The position numbers were made by a program, and so were the translations under genes. From Pseudomonadota bacterium (GTDB taxonomy: Bacteria > Desulfobacterota > Binatia > Binatales > Binataceae), in NCBI GenBank assembly GCA_021323675.1, contig JAJPKP010000021.1, positions 152,502-216,501 of the forward strand: DNA of 64,000 nt. The letters run 5' to 3'. The notes beneath the pieces were generated by a model. That model had not been told where the DNA came from. It saw only the letters and a list, made by a program, of their open reading frames with translations, and did not search any database. Of this stretch, positions 44,803-52,392 are shown piece after piece. Every line of letters begins with the position of its first letter. Positions within the stretch are counted from its first letter, which is position 1.

Positions 44803-45052
44803 TCAGGTAATCATCGCGAGCACCCGTGCGGCATTCACCATTTCGCCGACAAGACGGCGTGCAACCATCCCCATGTGATCGCTCAACGCCTTGGTAAAGC
44901 AGGTGCGCGCAAAGAAGTCGGCGGGATTCTTGTAGTCATCTGGCGCAGTCCCGGCGACCACGTGCTCCAGCGCTATAGCGAATTCGTCAGGGTTGAATGA
45001 GCGCCTCCCGCACCTCGGGTCGCGGCTGAACGATTTTGTACCAAGGCTCCAT
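44803..45052 (-). pseudogene. Remnant of a DUF499-type AAA ATPase (N-terminus only)
   Basis: Read on the minus strand from the ATG at 45052, the text is MEPWYKIVQPRPEVRE, then after a small frameshift (near 45015) SFNPDEFAIALEHVVAGTAPDDY, KNPADFFARTCFTKALSDH and VLAMIT, then a TGA. This is the known start of DUF499-domain proteins, whose Walker A (FGGGKTHTL) should come next. It does: directly after the TGA the same frame reads FGGGKADTL, with the Thr-His of the motif changed. The rest of a protein of about 1,000 residues is missing. So this is a frameshifted, stop-carrying, truncated relic. The family assignment is from remembered sequence pattern. Confidence 0.78.
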
Positions 45053-45115
45053 TAACGGACCGACTTCCCCTGAGACTCCCCGCAGAGTCATTCGTAAAGC
45101 CTGGGCTTTTCCCGG

Positions 45116-45618
45116 TCAAGGAACGTCTGACGGTGCGTAAACCGTCAGTTCGGCGACTGAATCAAAATCGGAATCCCGACTGGCTATGGCTCTGATGTCG
45201 TTCTCGAAGCATGCTGCGACTATAAGTGAGTCGTTGGTTAATAGCCCGTACCGCTCTCTGACGCTTTGGGCGGCGTCGTGCCGGGCGCATGCGAAGGCAG
45301 AATCGCCAGGTTCCAGCGCAGGAGACGCGCCGTTAATTCCCCGTACGTGCGCATCCCGCGAATCGCGTCATGCTTGCCCTTCAACGCGGCCGCCGCAGGC
45401 CTGCTGATCAACCCCGAGTCCAGGGCTTCCTTGACCATCAGTCGATGACATACATCGCCGATGACTTCATTCGTCGTTACCCCGGCCACCTTTTCCTTTC
45501 GGCACCGTTCAATGAACTCCGCGCACTCCGCCGATTCTCGGAGCAGCCCGTACACGAAGATGTTGGCGTCGACGAAGACCAGCGTGCCGCCGGGAAGCGC
45601 GGACAGTGGGCGGGACAT
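45116..45618 (-). pseudogene. Frameshifted PIN-domain (VapC-like) toxin gene
   Basis: From the ATG at 45618 the frame reads a PIN domain: LVFVDANIFVYGLL with the first metal Asp, then TTNEVIGDV with the Glu. It goes off the family pattern near 45290 and ends at 45238. The missing half is found one frame away: RHDAAQSVRERYGLLTND and SLIVAACFENDIRAIAS, then DSDFDSVAELTVYAPS, ending at 45116. That restores both the TND and the second Asp motifs of PIN ribonucleases. A single 1-2 base indel therefore splits the gene. The toxin would be an Mg-dependent RNase. The antitoxin relic lies directly upstream, with its TAA abutting this ATG. Confidence 0.85.
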
Positions 45619-45897
45619 TTACATGTATTCGAGGTCAGGATCTTCCGCGATTCATTTGAGCGTCTCGCGGTCGAGCTTCTTGAACGTCGAGGCGATCTCC
45701 ATCGCTTCCTTCCAGGCTTGCTCCGCCCGGGCGATCCGTTCTGCCCGCCCTTTGGCCGGCCAATGCTTGCGGACGAATGCCGCCGCCTTAGGACTCATTG
45801 TCTCACCGAATTTTGCAGATGGCACTGACTCGGTCGTAATCGGCCTCACCGCCTTTCTTCTCGGAGCTCGGGAAGACTTTGCTCGCGGCCGGTTCAC
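45619..45897 (-). pseudogene. Antitoxin-like gene with an in-frame nonsense codon
   Basis: The frame from 45897 encodes 81 residues (SPKAAAFVRKHWPAKGR, then EIASTFKKLDRETLK) and hits TGA at 45652-45654. The same frame continues IAEDPDLEYM and stops at TAA just before the PIN toxin ATG. The natural end for this kind of protein would be Trp-Ile-Ala-Glu-Asp, so the TGA probably replaced a TGG. Gene order (antitoxin then PIN, no gap) is that of a type II toxin-antitoxin pair. The start codon is not certain. Confidence 0.75.
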
Positions 45898-45964
45898 AAG
45901 TTGAATCTACCACCGAAGCGCTGACCTGCGAAGGCGCGCTGATGCACGAGCCCCGCGAATCTCG

Positions 45965-46225
45965 TCACGCCTCGAGAAGGCACTTCAGGTGGTTGAATCT
46001 CCCGAGCCGCTCCGGCTGATTCCAAGGAGGCCCAAGAAAAGGCCGAACCGATTCGGATTCCACCTCGCCCATAATTCTCGGCAGGGCTTCGGCCTTCAAA
46101 TCGCCTCTGCCAACGATGGTTCGCGCAGACTTGACGATCGCCTCTGGTCTGTCGCCGCCTCTCGCTACATGCGATGCGACCCGTCCCTTAACCTGCCGGT
46201 AGTAGCATTCGTTGACATCAAACAT
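45965..46225 (-). CDS. Small hypothetical protein in the decayed island
   Basis: An 86-residue basic protein beginning MFDVNECYYRQVKGR. GGAAGGAGG lies 9 nt before this ATG, the best ribosome site in the island. The frame is intact, and it is not recognised as a family. It starts 22 nt after the DUF1156-like remnant ends and precedes the antitoxin gene on the same strand, so it was probably part of one operon with them. Confidence 0.55.
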   Translation of the reverse strand: MFDVNECYYRQVKGRVASHVARGGDRPEAIVKSARTIVGRGDLKAEALPRIMGEVESESVRPFLGPPWNQPERLGRFNHLKCLLEA

Positions 46226-46247
46226 CCGCGTCATCCTCCTTCCGAAT

Positions 46248-46391
46248 TCAGGAGTCCTGTCTTGGAACCGCCAAGAGCATAGCATCCAGAAGGCGCTTTT
46301 CCTCACTGTCGCGCGGATACAGGGCCGACAAGGCGTTGGCAAGGCGGAGGAAGGTGGTCGATCCGTTCGCGGGTGGTTTGCCTGGTCCTTT
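46248..46391 (-). pseudogene. C-terminal scrap of a probable DUF1156-type methyltransferase-like protein
   Basis: On the minus strand an open stretch with no start codon reads GSTTFLRLANALSALYP, then SEEKRLLDAMLLAVPR, then stops at 46248. This is the conserved end of the large DUF1156-domain proteins that usually sit next to DUF499 genes. Upstream sequence falls into other frames, so more indels exist and the rest is lost. The naming relies on memory of the family's C-terminus and on the neighbouring DUF499 relic. A short intact gene follows at 46225. Confidence 0.6.
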
Positions 46392-46562
46392 CGCGCGATC
46401 TCTTCAATGCAGCGGTTCGCGCCAGGTCGAAGGTAGCGGATTGAGGCCAAATTGGCGCAACCCCGCGTCGGCTAGTCCCAAATGGATTGCCGAAAATGAG
46501 CGGGGTCGAAACCGAAACTTCGTTGGGATGGCTGTCGCGCGATCGTCAATCGCGGATCGTTC

Positions 46563-47411
46563 TCAATCTCTGAATATGTGTTCTCTGTGATACGCGATCG
46601 CTTCGGGATCCGGGGGGAATCGTGTTGGAGAACGCAGTTTCCGGCCTTCCAGCCTCAAGAGTGCGTCGCGATGGAACGGCGACACTTTTCCCTTCTGCAA
46701 CCGGCGTGAGAGCACAACCCGCAGCGAAGAGTCAAAGGTAATCAGCCCTCGGTCAAAGGCGCGGTCGTAAAGAGCATTCAACGCGATGCCGTTGCGCGGA
46801 TCGGCGCGCCGCTGCACATCCGCCTTCCACGGTATGATATGGCTGGCATTCAAGAGGTCGGGGAGCGCGAGGTCTGACAAAGCGCAGCGATTTTCGTAGC
46901 TCACGAGGACCGTATCGCGAAAGAACGCCTGCACCCGTCTCACGTGCACCAGCCGCGAGGTTTCCGAGGGTCCCTGCGGCGGTTCAAATTCCGTGTCCAA
47001 CGCCTCCGCTTCTCGCCCTGTAACCTCCGCATACGCGGCCTCGGCCTCGGACGCGACTTCCTCCGGGTTTTCCTGAAAGCGATCCCAAAGCTGCCGATCT
47101 GCCTGGCTCGCATTCTGGAGCGCGGTTATATGTCTTTTCCTTTGCTCCGGGTCCAGGCTGGCGAAGTTGCAGGCTTTCATGACAATCGCCGATGGCGTCC
47201 GGCCGAGTTTTCGCGACAGTTCCACGATTTCAGGATTTCGCTGGTGGAGTTTTCCAAAGGGAGTCCGACAGTACAGGCGAAATGCCACGAGCAATTCGTC
47301 CGCTGCCCAGGGAACGCGCGCCGCCACACACAACACGATGCACCGGACGCCGTGAAGTCTCAAGCATAGGCCACGCCGCAAGATCGCGTATGCACACTGT
47401 AAACGGGGCAT
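46563..47411 (-). CDS. HNH endonuclease-domain protein
   Basis: Up to 282 residues. Residues from about 165 on hold an HNH_2-like nuclease domain: YENRCALSDLALPDLLNASHIIPW, then ADPRNGIALNALYDRAFDRGLITFD. The catalytic His-His-Asn-type set (SHIIPW plus GIALN) appears intact. The first 28 residues are unlike the rest and have no ribosome site, and GTGs at 47336 and 47327 match the expected start VPWAADELLVAF better. It may be a restriction-like nuclease or part of the neighbouring defence-type relic. It is the only large open gene of that island. Confidence 0.8.
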   Translation of the reverse strand: MPRLQCAYAILRRGLCLRLHGVRCIVLCVAARVPWAADELLVAFRLYCRTPFGKLHQRNPEIVELSRKLGRTPSAIVMKACNFASLDPEQRKRHITALQNASQADRQLWDRFQENPEEVASEAEAAYAEVTGREAEALDTEFEPPQGPSETSRLVHVRRVQAFFRDTVLVSYENRCALSDLALPDLLNASHIIPWKADVQRRADPRNGIALNALYDRAFDRGLITFDSSLRVVLSRRLQKGKVSPFHRDALLRLEGRKLRSPTRFPPDPEAIAYHREHIFRD

Positions 47412-47729
47412 CGGTCGCGCATGCTAAAGTGACTCGCATCACACTGCCGTCCTGTTTCACCGTGCGCGGCTAACATCACGACACAATGGTACGGTCAGGT
47501 GGAGGGAGCACCCCTTTCAGCGAGTTACGGAGTTCTTCTGTGCCGCCCGTAAAATGTTGGAAAGACCGAATTCGAGGAATAATCGAATGGTCCAATCTGA
47601 TGACTGCCAGAGTCTTCCAAGCTCCGGGCCGTCAGAGTCACGCCTTTGTGCAGTCGCTGATGTGCGGGCCGGACCCGAGTGGTTGATCGGGCCCGGCCTG
47701 ATGTTCCGTGGATTGCGCGCGGGGCGCGG
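47412..47729. other. Intergenic region without a supported gene
   Basis: A 318-bp gap between the HNH gene start and the end of the Cys-rich secreted protein gene. Only short frames with no convincing translation are present, and no repeats or terminators were seen. It marks the right edge of the decayed island. Confidence 0.5.
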
Positions 47730-48461
47730 TTAGTTGGGAAGGTTGGCGTCGAGGAGCGGGTTGTAGCTGGCCGAGGGAACCAGGCCGTCGCCGAGGTCGC
47801 AGGTGTTGCTGGTGCCGACGAGCTGGAACCTGCCGTAGAACACCGGACAGTTGCATACCGCGTTGCCGTCTTTCTTGGTCTTGCAGCCGGCCGTCATGCA
47901 GGCCGCGTACGGGCCGTCGCAGGCTGTCACGGAGCCGGAGCCGCTCTCGATCGCATCGATTATTTCCTGCCGTGACTGGGTATCAAAGGTGGAAATCACC
48001 TTCGCGCCCGGAATCAGCTTTCCCTTGGCCAGGTCCGCGCACACCGGCGCGCTGTCGGGAGTGGAGCACTGCGAGCCGTCGGCGCCGCAGGCCGCAACCG
48101 TCTCGAGATATACATTGTAGTTCAAGATCGCGGTGATCAGCACATAGTTAGTCGCGTTTTGGACTGTGCAGGTGCAATTCGCATATTTACCATTCGCCGT
48201 CAGCGTGCAGGGCAACGGCTCGGCGCCGGAATGAAAGCAGAGCGCAAACTGCCCGGTGCAAGGGAGGAGATACGAGACTCCTTCCACCGTGTCACGAAAG
48301 GCCGGACCGTAGTTGGTAGTCCAGTTCTTCGAGTTGTACCAGAAGTTGATATTGTTCGGGACGAAATGGGTTACCTGAGCGCGCGCGGTTCCCGCACACA
48401 CACACAACCAGAGCATCATCGCTCCCGCGGTGAGCATTCCCGGTGTTCTAGTTTTGCTCAT
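47730..48461 (-). CDS. Secreted cysteine-rich protein of unknown function
   Basis: A 243-residue exported protein. A signal peptide is seen at about 1-28 (LTAGAMMLWLCVCAG, cut after ARA). The mature part is rich in Asn, Thr and Tyr and has about 17 cysteines, many as close pairs (CTCTV, CNCPVF), suggesting a disulphide-stabilised outer protein. It is not recognised as a named family. The intact frame and normal codon use make it real. It may be a surface or toxin-like protein. Confidence 0.7.
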   Translation of the reverse strand: MSKTRTPGMLTAGAMMLWLCVCAGTARAQVTHFVPNNINFWYNSKNWTTNYGPAFRDTVEGVSYLLPCTGQFALCFHSGAEPLPCTLTANGKYANCTCTVQNATNYVLITAILNYNVYLETVAACGADGSQCSTPDSAPVCADLAKGKLIPGAKVISTFDTQSRQEIIDAIESGSGSVTACDGPYAACMTAGCKTKKDGNAVCNCPVFYGRFQLVGTSNTCDLGDGLVPSASYNPLLDANLPN

Positions 48462-48755
48462 CTTGCCTCCATTCGCGAAACAGATCCGGTCCGGAGGCGC
48501 CCGTGCGATCGAGGTGCCTGCAGGACTAACTGTTTCGGCATCATTAACGCTCGCACGTCACAGCATTCGTAGTCCAAAGCGGGGTCACATTAACAGTAGA
48601 GGACAGATGTTCGCAAGCGTCGCACCGTCACGACTTCATAAATTATCTCTGAGGGAATCAGGACGAATGAGGCGATGACGGCCATTCAGCTTCTCTCGGG
48701 TCCAGGCCAGAGGCGGCGACAGCCGACCTCGTCCAGACGGCCCGCATCCGATGCC

Positions 48756-48785
48756 TTGACAATTCGTAACCATAGGGTTACGAAT
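48756..48785 (+). promoter_or_regulatory. Promoter with overlapping ArsR operator
   Basis: A consensus -35 TTGACA (48756-48761) is directly followed by a perfect 10-bp inverted repeat ATTCGTAACC/GGTTACGAAT (48762-48771 and 48776-48785) with a 4-nt centre. The repeat fills the spacer and -10 zone, and the ArsR ATG lies 6 bp further on. This fits autorepression by the encoded ArsR protein, with a very short or absent 5' leader. Confidence 0.8.
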
Positions 48786-48791
48786 ATTGGC

Positions 48792-49112
48792 ATGTCTTTC
48801 AGCAGGAGGATCGCCGCGCTGGCTGATCCAATCCGAACAGAGATGCTGCGCCGGCTTGCGGATTCGCCGTTTCGCGCGGGCGAGCTCGCCGCCGGCCTTC
48901 CGATTAGCCGCCCCGCCGCAGGCAAACTTCCTCGAAGCCTGAAGCGCGCCGGTTTGACTCGGGCGACAAGAAGCGGCCGCGAACGCATCTACCGCGTGGC
49001 TTCCTCCGGTCGAAGAAAGATGGGTGAGATGCCCGAACGAATGCGCGCGATGGCGCATCGCCGGGGCGCTCCCTTCGAGGCCTTCAAGCACTACGCGGAG
49101 AAAGACCGGTGA
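48792..49112 (+). CDS. ArsR-family winged-helix transcription regulator
   Basis: A 106-residue regulator with the ArsR fold: MSFSRRIAALADPIRTEMLRRLADSP, then a helix-turn-helix (AGELAAGLPISRPAAGKLPRSLKRAG) and a wing (SGRERIYRV). No metal-binding Cys pair is present, so the signal is not a classic metal. ArsR proteins fused in operons with SRPBCC genes are common and usually repress that operon. Its operator is right in front (48762-48785). The stop overlaps the next start. Confidence 0.88.
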   Translation: MSFSRRIAALADPIRTEMLRRLADSPFRAGELAAGLPISRPAAGKLPRSLKRAGLTRATRSGRERIYRVASSGRRKMGEMPERMRAMAHRRGAPFEAFKHYAEKDR

Positions 49113-49543
49113 CGATTCGCAAGAGCATCTGGGTCAAGCGTCCGCCGCAGATCGCGTTCCGGATTTTCTGCGAGCATATGAGCGAATGGTGGCCGCAGGG
49201 ATTCGTCGAGGGCAGCAAGCCCGCTCTCGAGCCGCGGCTTGGCGGGCGCTTTTTCGAGCGCCGCCCCGACGGCAGCGAGTATGAAATCGGCCGCGTGATT
49301 GCCTACGAGCCGCCATCGCTGGTCTGCTTCACGTGGCGCGCGCCGAGCTGGAATTCGGACACCAGGGTCGAGATTCGATTCATCGCGGAGCGCGGCGGCA
49401 CGCGCGTCGATCTCGAGCATAGCGGATGGGAACAGGATGCGAAGGTCTCGGAGTATCGCAAGAACTACGATTCGGGATGGCCGAGGATACTTGGGTACTA
49501 CGAGGCGGCTGTCGAACAGGCCGCGCCGGGAGGGACAACATGA
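49109..49543 (+). CDS. SRPBCC (AHSA1-type) domain protein
   Basis: A 144-residue START/SRPBCC-fold protein of the AHSA1 branch. It reads SIWVKRPPQIAFRIFCEHMSEWWP, LGGRFFERRPDGSEYEIGRV and TRVDLEHSGWE. The fold makes a deep hydrophobic cavity that binds small lipophilic ligands. Its GTG start overlaps the ArsR stop by 4 bp, and its stop overlaps the next ATG by 4 bp. Function is unknown. It is probably involved in a stress response together with the DUF899 protein. Confidence 0.85.
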   Translation: MTIRKSIWVKRPPQIAFRIFCEHMSEWWPQGFVEGSKPALEPRLGGRFFERRPDGSEYEIGRVIAYEPPSLVCFTWRAPSWNSDTRVEIRFIAERGGTRVDLEHSGWEQDAKVSEYRKNYDSGWPRILGYYEAAVEQAAPGGTT

Positions 49544-49869
49544 AGCCGCGCTGGGACGGGCCGGCCTCAACGGAGGATCGTGCAATGCCGCTGCGGAATC
49601 GTAAGGCCGATTTTTCATTCGAAGTGCGCGCCGCTCAGGGCGCATGGGTTTGGCGGCTGGCGAATGCCGCGAGCGACCGCGGAATAATCGGCGCGGCCCG
49701 AAACCTCGAGGACGCCGCGCGCGAGCTCTGCGCAACTCTGTCGGAGATCGGACTCCGCGATCGATCGGTCGAGGTCGTTCCGGCGCTGTTCGAGGCTGCG
49801 CTGAGCTGGAACACGGTTTTCGACCAGTTCGACCACGCGGCCTTGCGGGAGCGCTCAGGCGCGTCCTGA
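49540..49869 (+). CDS. Hypothetical protein in the ArsR operon
   Basis: A 109-residue protein not recognised as a family. It is moderately charged with an Ala-rich middle (AARNLEDAARELCATLSEIG) that could be a helix pair. It overlaps the SRPBCC stop by 4 bp (ATGA), so it is translationally coupled. It has no signal peptide. The frame is well supported by this coupling and by codon use. Confidence 0.6.
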   Translation: MKPRWDGPASTEDRAMPLRNRKADFSFEVRAAQGAWVWRLANAASDRGIIGAARNLEDAARELCATLSEIGLRDRSVEVVPALFEAALSWNTVFDQFDHAALRERSGAS

Positions 49870-49924
49870 GCCGGGCGCATCGCTCCGCCGCAAGCGAGGA
49901 GAATTGCATCAAGGGAGATTCGAA

Positions 49925-50635
49925 ATGAAGGAGAAGCGCGAGATTGTATCTTCGCAGGATTGGCTGAAGGCGCGCCTGAATTTGCTCGCCAAAGAAAAGG
50001 AATTGACCCGCCTGCGCGACGAACTCAGCCGGCGGCGGCGCGAGATGCCCTGGGAGCGCGTGGAAAAACAATATGTATTTGACACGCCCGCCGGCAAGGA
50101 GACGATGGCGCAGCTTTTCGACGGCCGAAGCCAGCTAATAGTATATCACTTCATGTTCGATCCGGGGTGGGAGGCGGGTTGCCGCGCATGCTCCTGGTGG
50201 GCGGACAACTTCGATCGCAACGTGATCCATCTGAAGCATCGCGATGTCACCCTGGTCGCGATATCGCGCGCGCCGATTGACAAGCTCGAAGCTCTCAAGA
50301 GGCGGATGGGATGGACATTCAAATGGGTATCGTCCGGAGATAGCGACTTTAACTATGACTATCACGTCTCGTTCCGGCCGGAAGTCGTTGCGAGCGGCGA
50401 ACTATATTACAACTACCGCCCGCAAAAGCGCTCCGCGACGGAGCTTCCTGGAATCAGCGTGTTTTACAAGGATTCATCCGGCGCCATCTTCCACACTTAT
50501 TCATGCTACGAGCGAGGCCTGGACATGATGAACGCCGGCTATCATTTCCTTGATCTGGCGCCGAAGGGGCGCGACGAAGACAGGCTGGCGCATCGGATGG
50601 ACTGGCTGCGCCATCGCGACCGCTACGACGTTTAG
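49925..50635 (+). CDS. DUF899 (thioredoxin-like) family protein
   Basis: A 236-residue protein of the DUF899 group. Family-like stretches are LFDGRSQLIVYHFMFDP, GCRACSWWADNFDRNVIHL, and ELPGISVFYKDSSGAIFHTYSCYERG. A Cys-x2-Cys-like CRAC stands where a thioredoxin active site would lie. Relatives are usually found with ArsR and SRPBCC genes, as here, and are thought to be redox or peroxide-related. GGGAG lies before the ATG. It is the last gene in the operon. Confidence 0.88.
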   Translation: MKEKREIVSSQDWLKARLNLLAKEKELTRLRDELSRRRREMPWERVEKQYVFDTPAGKETMAQLFDGRSQLIVYHFMFDPGWEAGCRACSWWADNFDRNVIHLKHRDVTLVAISRAPIDKLEALKRRMGWTFKWVSSGDSDFNYDYHVSFRPEVVASGELYYNYRPQKRSATELPGISVFYKDSSGAIFHTYSCYERGLDMMNAGYHFLDLAPKGRDEDRLAHRMDWLRHRDRYDV

Positions 50636-50693
50636 CACGACGAGTGATACGGGACGACGTCAGGTCATTCCCCGACGATGGATGATCGCGCCG

Positions 50694-51086
50694 CTAGGGA
50701 TTCCACCACGAGTCATACCAATGCCAGTAGCTCGCATCGGAGGCCTGCAGGTCGGCGACGGTGGATGCGCCGGGAAAGAAGAATGCGATCGGCTGGCTTT
50801 GGGGTTGCGAATTAAGCCGCGCTGCGGCGCTCAGATCCATCGCAAGTTCGATCGATTCGGAGCGGCCGCTGCCGCCGCTCGCAACGAGAGCGGACGAAGG
50901 CGCCGCGGGGCGGCGGGGCGGGAAGTGCAGCGCCGTCACGGCGATTGCGAGCGCGCAGGGAAGCGCGATCGCGCCGGCCCATCGGCGCATCCGCCGCCGG
51001 CGCTTGACTTTGCGGACTCGCTCGACAACCCGCCGCGCGAAATCGGGACGAAGAACCGGCTCGCCGCGCATATCTTCAATTCTCAC
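50694..51086 (-). CDS. Putative anti-sigma factor-like membrane protein
   Basis: A 130-residue protein with a basic N-terminus, one hydrophobic segment at about 40-57 (AGAIALPCALAIAVTAL) and a 70-residue extracytoplasmic tail rich in Ser/Ala/Trp. The GTG start overlaps the stop of the sigma factor gene by 4 bp, the usual layout of an ECF sigma and its anti-sigma. No anti-sigma zinc motif (HxxxCxxC) is seen, so the call rests on position and topology. Confidence 0.55.
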   Translation of the reverse strand: MRIEDMRGEPVLRPDFARRVVERVRKVKRRRRMRRWAGAIALPCALAIAVTALHFPPRRPAAPSSALVASGGSGRSESIELAMDLSAAARLNSQPQSQPIAFFFPGASTVADLQASDASYWHWYDSWWNP

Positions 51087-51754
51087 GGTTCTGCTCCATC
51101 ATGGCGCAGTAATCTGCGCAAACGCGCGCGGGCGCGGAACAGGCGGCTTGCGACCGCGCGCACGCTGCTTCGCGTAAGCCGCGCGAGTTCCTCGTAAGAG
51201 TACTCGCGCTCGCGGAGCAGATCGACGAGCCGCCGCTGGTCGGCGGAAAGCCTGTCGAGGGCGGCATCGAAAACCCGCGGGTCAAGCCGCGAATCTTCCG
51301 GCGCCTGCTCGATCGGAATCGCTTCGTGGTCGCGCGTCAAGGGAACCATCCGGCTTCGCACCCGAAACCGCCGCAGATGATCCCAGCATACGTTGCGCGC
51401 GATCTTGAAGAGCCACGCCTCGAAGGCATTCACCGAGCTGAGTTTGGGCAGCGACAGAGCCATCTTCACGAACACGACCTGGCATAGGTCGTCGAGATCG
51501 GCGTTGTTTCTTCCGACCATCGAGACCACGTAGGCCGCGATGCGGTTCTGGTAGTGGCAGATGACTTCCTCGAGCGCGTGCTCATTTCCGGAACGGGCGG
51601 CGGCGATTTGTCCGGCGATCGCGAGTTGCGGCCTGTCCGTGTCCGCTTCCGGCGTCGATACGCGAAGATCGTCCGCTCGATCGAGATCCGCCGCCGTGGG
51701 GCTGGCGGGGGCGGTGCCGCTTCGCCATCGCATGCCGGTCAAAGGAACTTCCAT
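51083..51754 (-). CDS. ECF-family RNA polymerase sigma factor
   Basis: A 223-residue sigma-70 family protein with regions 2 and 4 only. Region 2 reads EEVICHYQNRIAAYVVSMVGRNNADLDDLCQVVFVKMAL with AWLFKIARNVCWDHLRR, and region 4 LSADQRRLVDLLREREYSYEELARLTRSSVRAVASRLFRARARLRRLL. The N-terminal 55 residues are low-complexity, so translation may begin later. It is coupled to the likely anti-sigma gene. Confidence 0.88.
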   Translation of the reverse strand: MEVPLTGMRWRSGTAPASPTAADLDRADDLRVSTPEADTDRPQLAIAGQIAAARSGNEHALEEVICHYQNRIAAYVVSMVGRNNADLDDLCQVVFVKMALSLPKLSSVNAFEAWLFKIARNVCWDHLRRFRVRSRMVPLTRDHEAIPIEQAPEDSRLDPRVFDAALDRLSADQRRLVDLLREREYSYEELARLTRSSVRAVASRLFRARARLRRLLRHDGAEP

Positions 51755-51810
51755 CCGATTGCGGCGCCCACCGCAAGCAGTCCCATCGCCATCACGATCG
51801 ATTCAAGCAT
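51739..51810 (-). CDS. Possible 23-residue single-membrane-span peptide
   Basis: A short open frame encoding MLESIVMAMGLLAVGAAIG followed by a Lys-containing end, a textbook membrane helix. It overlaps the start of the sigma factor gene in another frame. No clear ribosome site is seen. It could be a small membrane protein of the sigma locus, or chance. The Spy-like gene ends about 40 bp upstream on the same strand. Confidence 0.25.
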   Translation of the reverse strand: MLESIVMAMGLLAVGAAIGWKFL

Positions 51811-51852
51811 CGTCGTCCGCCCGTGTACCTGAACAGGGTATCATCGAAGCGG

Positions 51853-52392
51853 TTACGGCGCTGGCTCCGGTGATGCTTCGTTCATCAGGCTGCGCATCTG
51901 AGCGTGAAGCGCGGTCATCTTCTGATGAAACTCAGCCATCCGTGAGACCTGGTCCGAGGTGAGAATCGATCGGATTTGCACGGAAGCGTTGAGCGCCTGC
52001 CGTTGAATCTGCGCATCGAGCTTGGCCGCCTGATCCTCCAGCGACGAGAGATCGCTGGCGTTCACGGTGCCGGCGGCGAGGAGCTTGTCGGCGATCTGTT
52101 CATGAACCGACTGGAGCTGCCGGAGCAAGGGAGCGGTTTGGGATCGATTGGCCTGCAGGATCTGATTGATGCGGTTTTGCTGGTCCGTCGTGAGATGCGC
52201 GGCCCGCATACCCATCATCAGCGGTGGAATTATCATCGGCGGCATCGGAGGAAATTCGCCTCCTGCCGGCGGGAAGGGGAAATGTTCGCCAGGACCCGGT
52301 CCGGGGCCGGGGAACGGGGCCGGCTGGGCCCAGGCCGGGGTCGAGAAGGATGCTGTAACAAGGGCCAAAAGCAAGAGCATCGCGGAACGCAT
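51853..52392 (-). CDS. Spy/CpxP-like periplasmic protein (LTxxQ family)
   Basis: A 179-residue exported protein. A signal peptide is seen at about 1-22 (LLLALVTASFSTPAWA). It is followed by a Pro/Gly-rich spacer, then helices with the LTxxQ-type repeats LTTDQQNRINQILQ and LTSDQVSRMAEFHQKM. Such proteins act as periplasmic chaperones or metal-stress sensors. AGGAGG lies right before the ATG at 52392. It heads the minus-strand unit that continues with the sigma and anti-sigma genes, suggesting that envelope stress feeds this sigma factor. Confidence 0.82.
   Translation of the reverse strand: MRSAMLLLLALVTASFSTPAWAQPAPFPGPGPGPGEHFPFPPAGGEFPPMPPMIIPPLMMGMRAAHLTTDQQNRINQILQANRSQTAPLLRQLQSVHEQIADKLLAAGTVNASDLSSLEDQAAKLDAQIQRQALNASVQIRSILTSDQVSRMAEFHQKMTALHAQMRSLMNEASPEPAP

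Noticed and set aside
44803..45897. TGA read as an amino acid (recoding), suggested by in-frame TGA in two genes
   Set aside because: TGA ends many intact genes here (for example DUF2092, SRPBCC and MoxR), one of the sites does not correspond to Trp, and frameshifts accompany them; decay is simpler.
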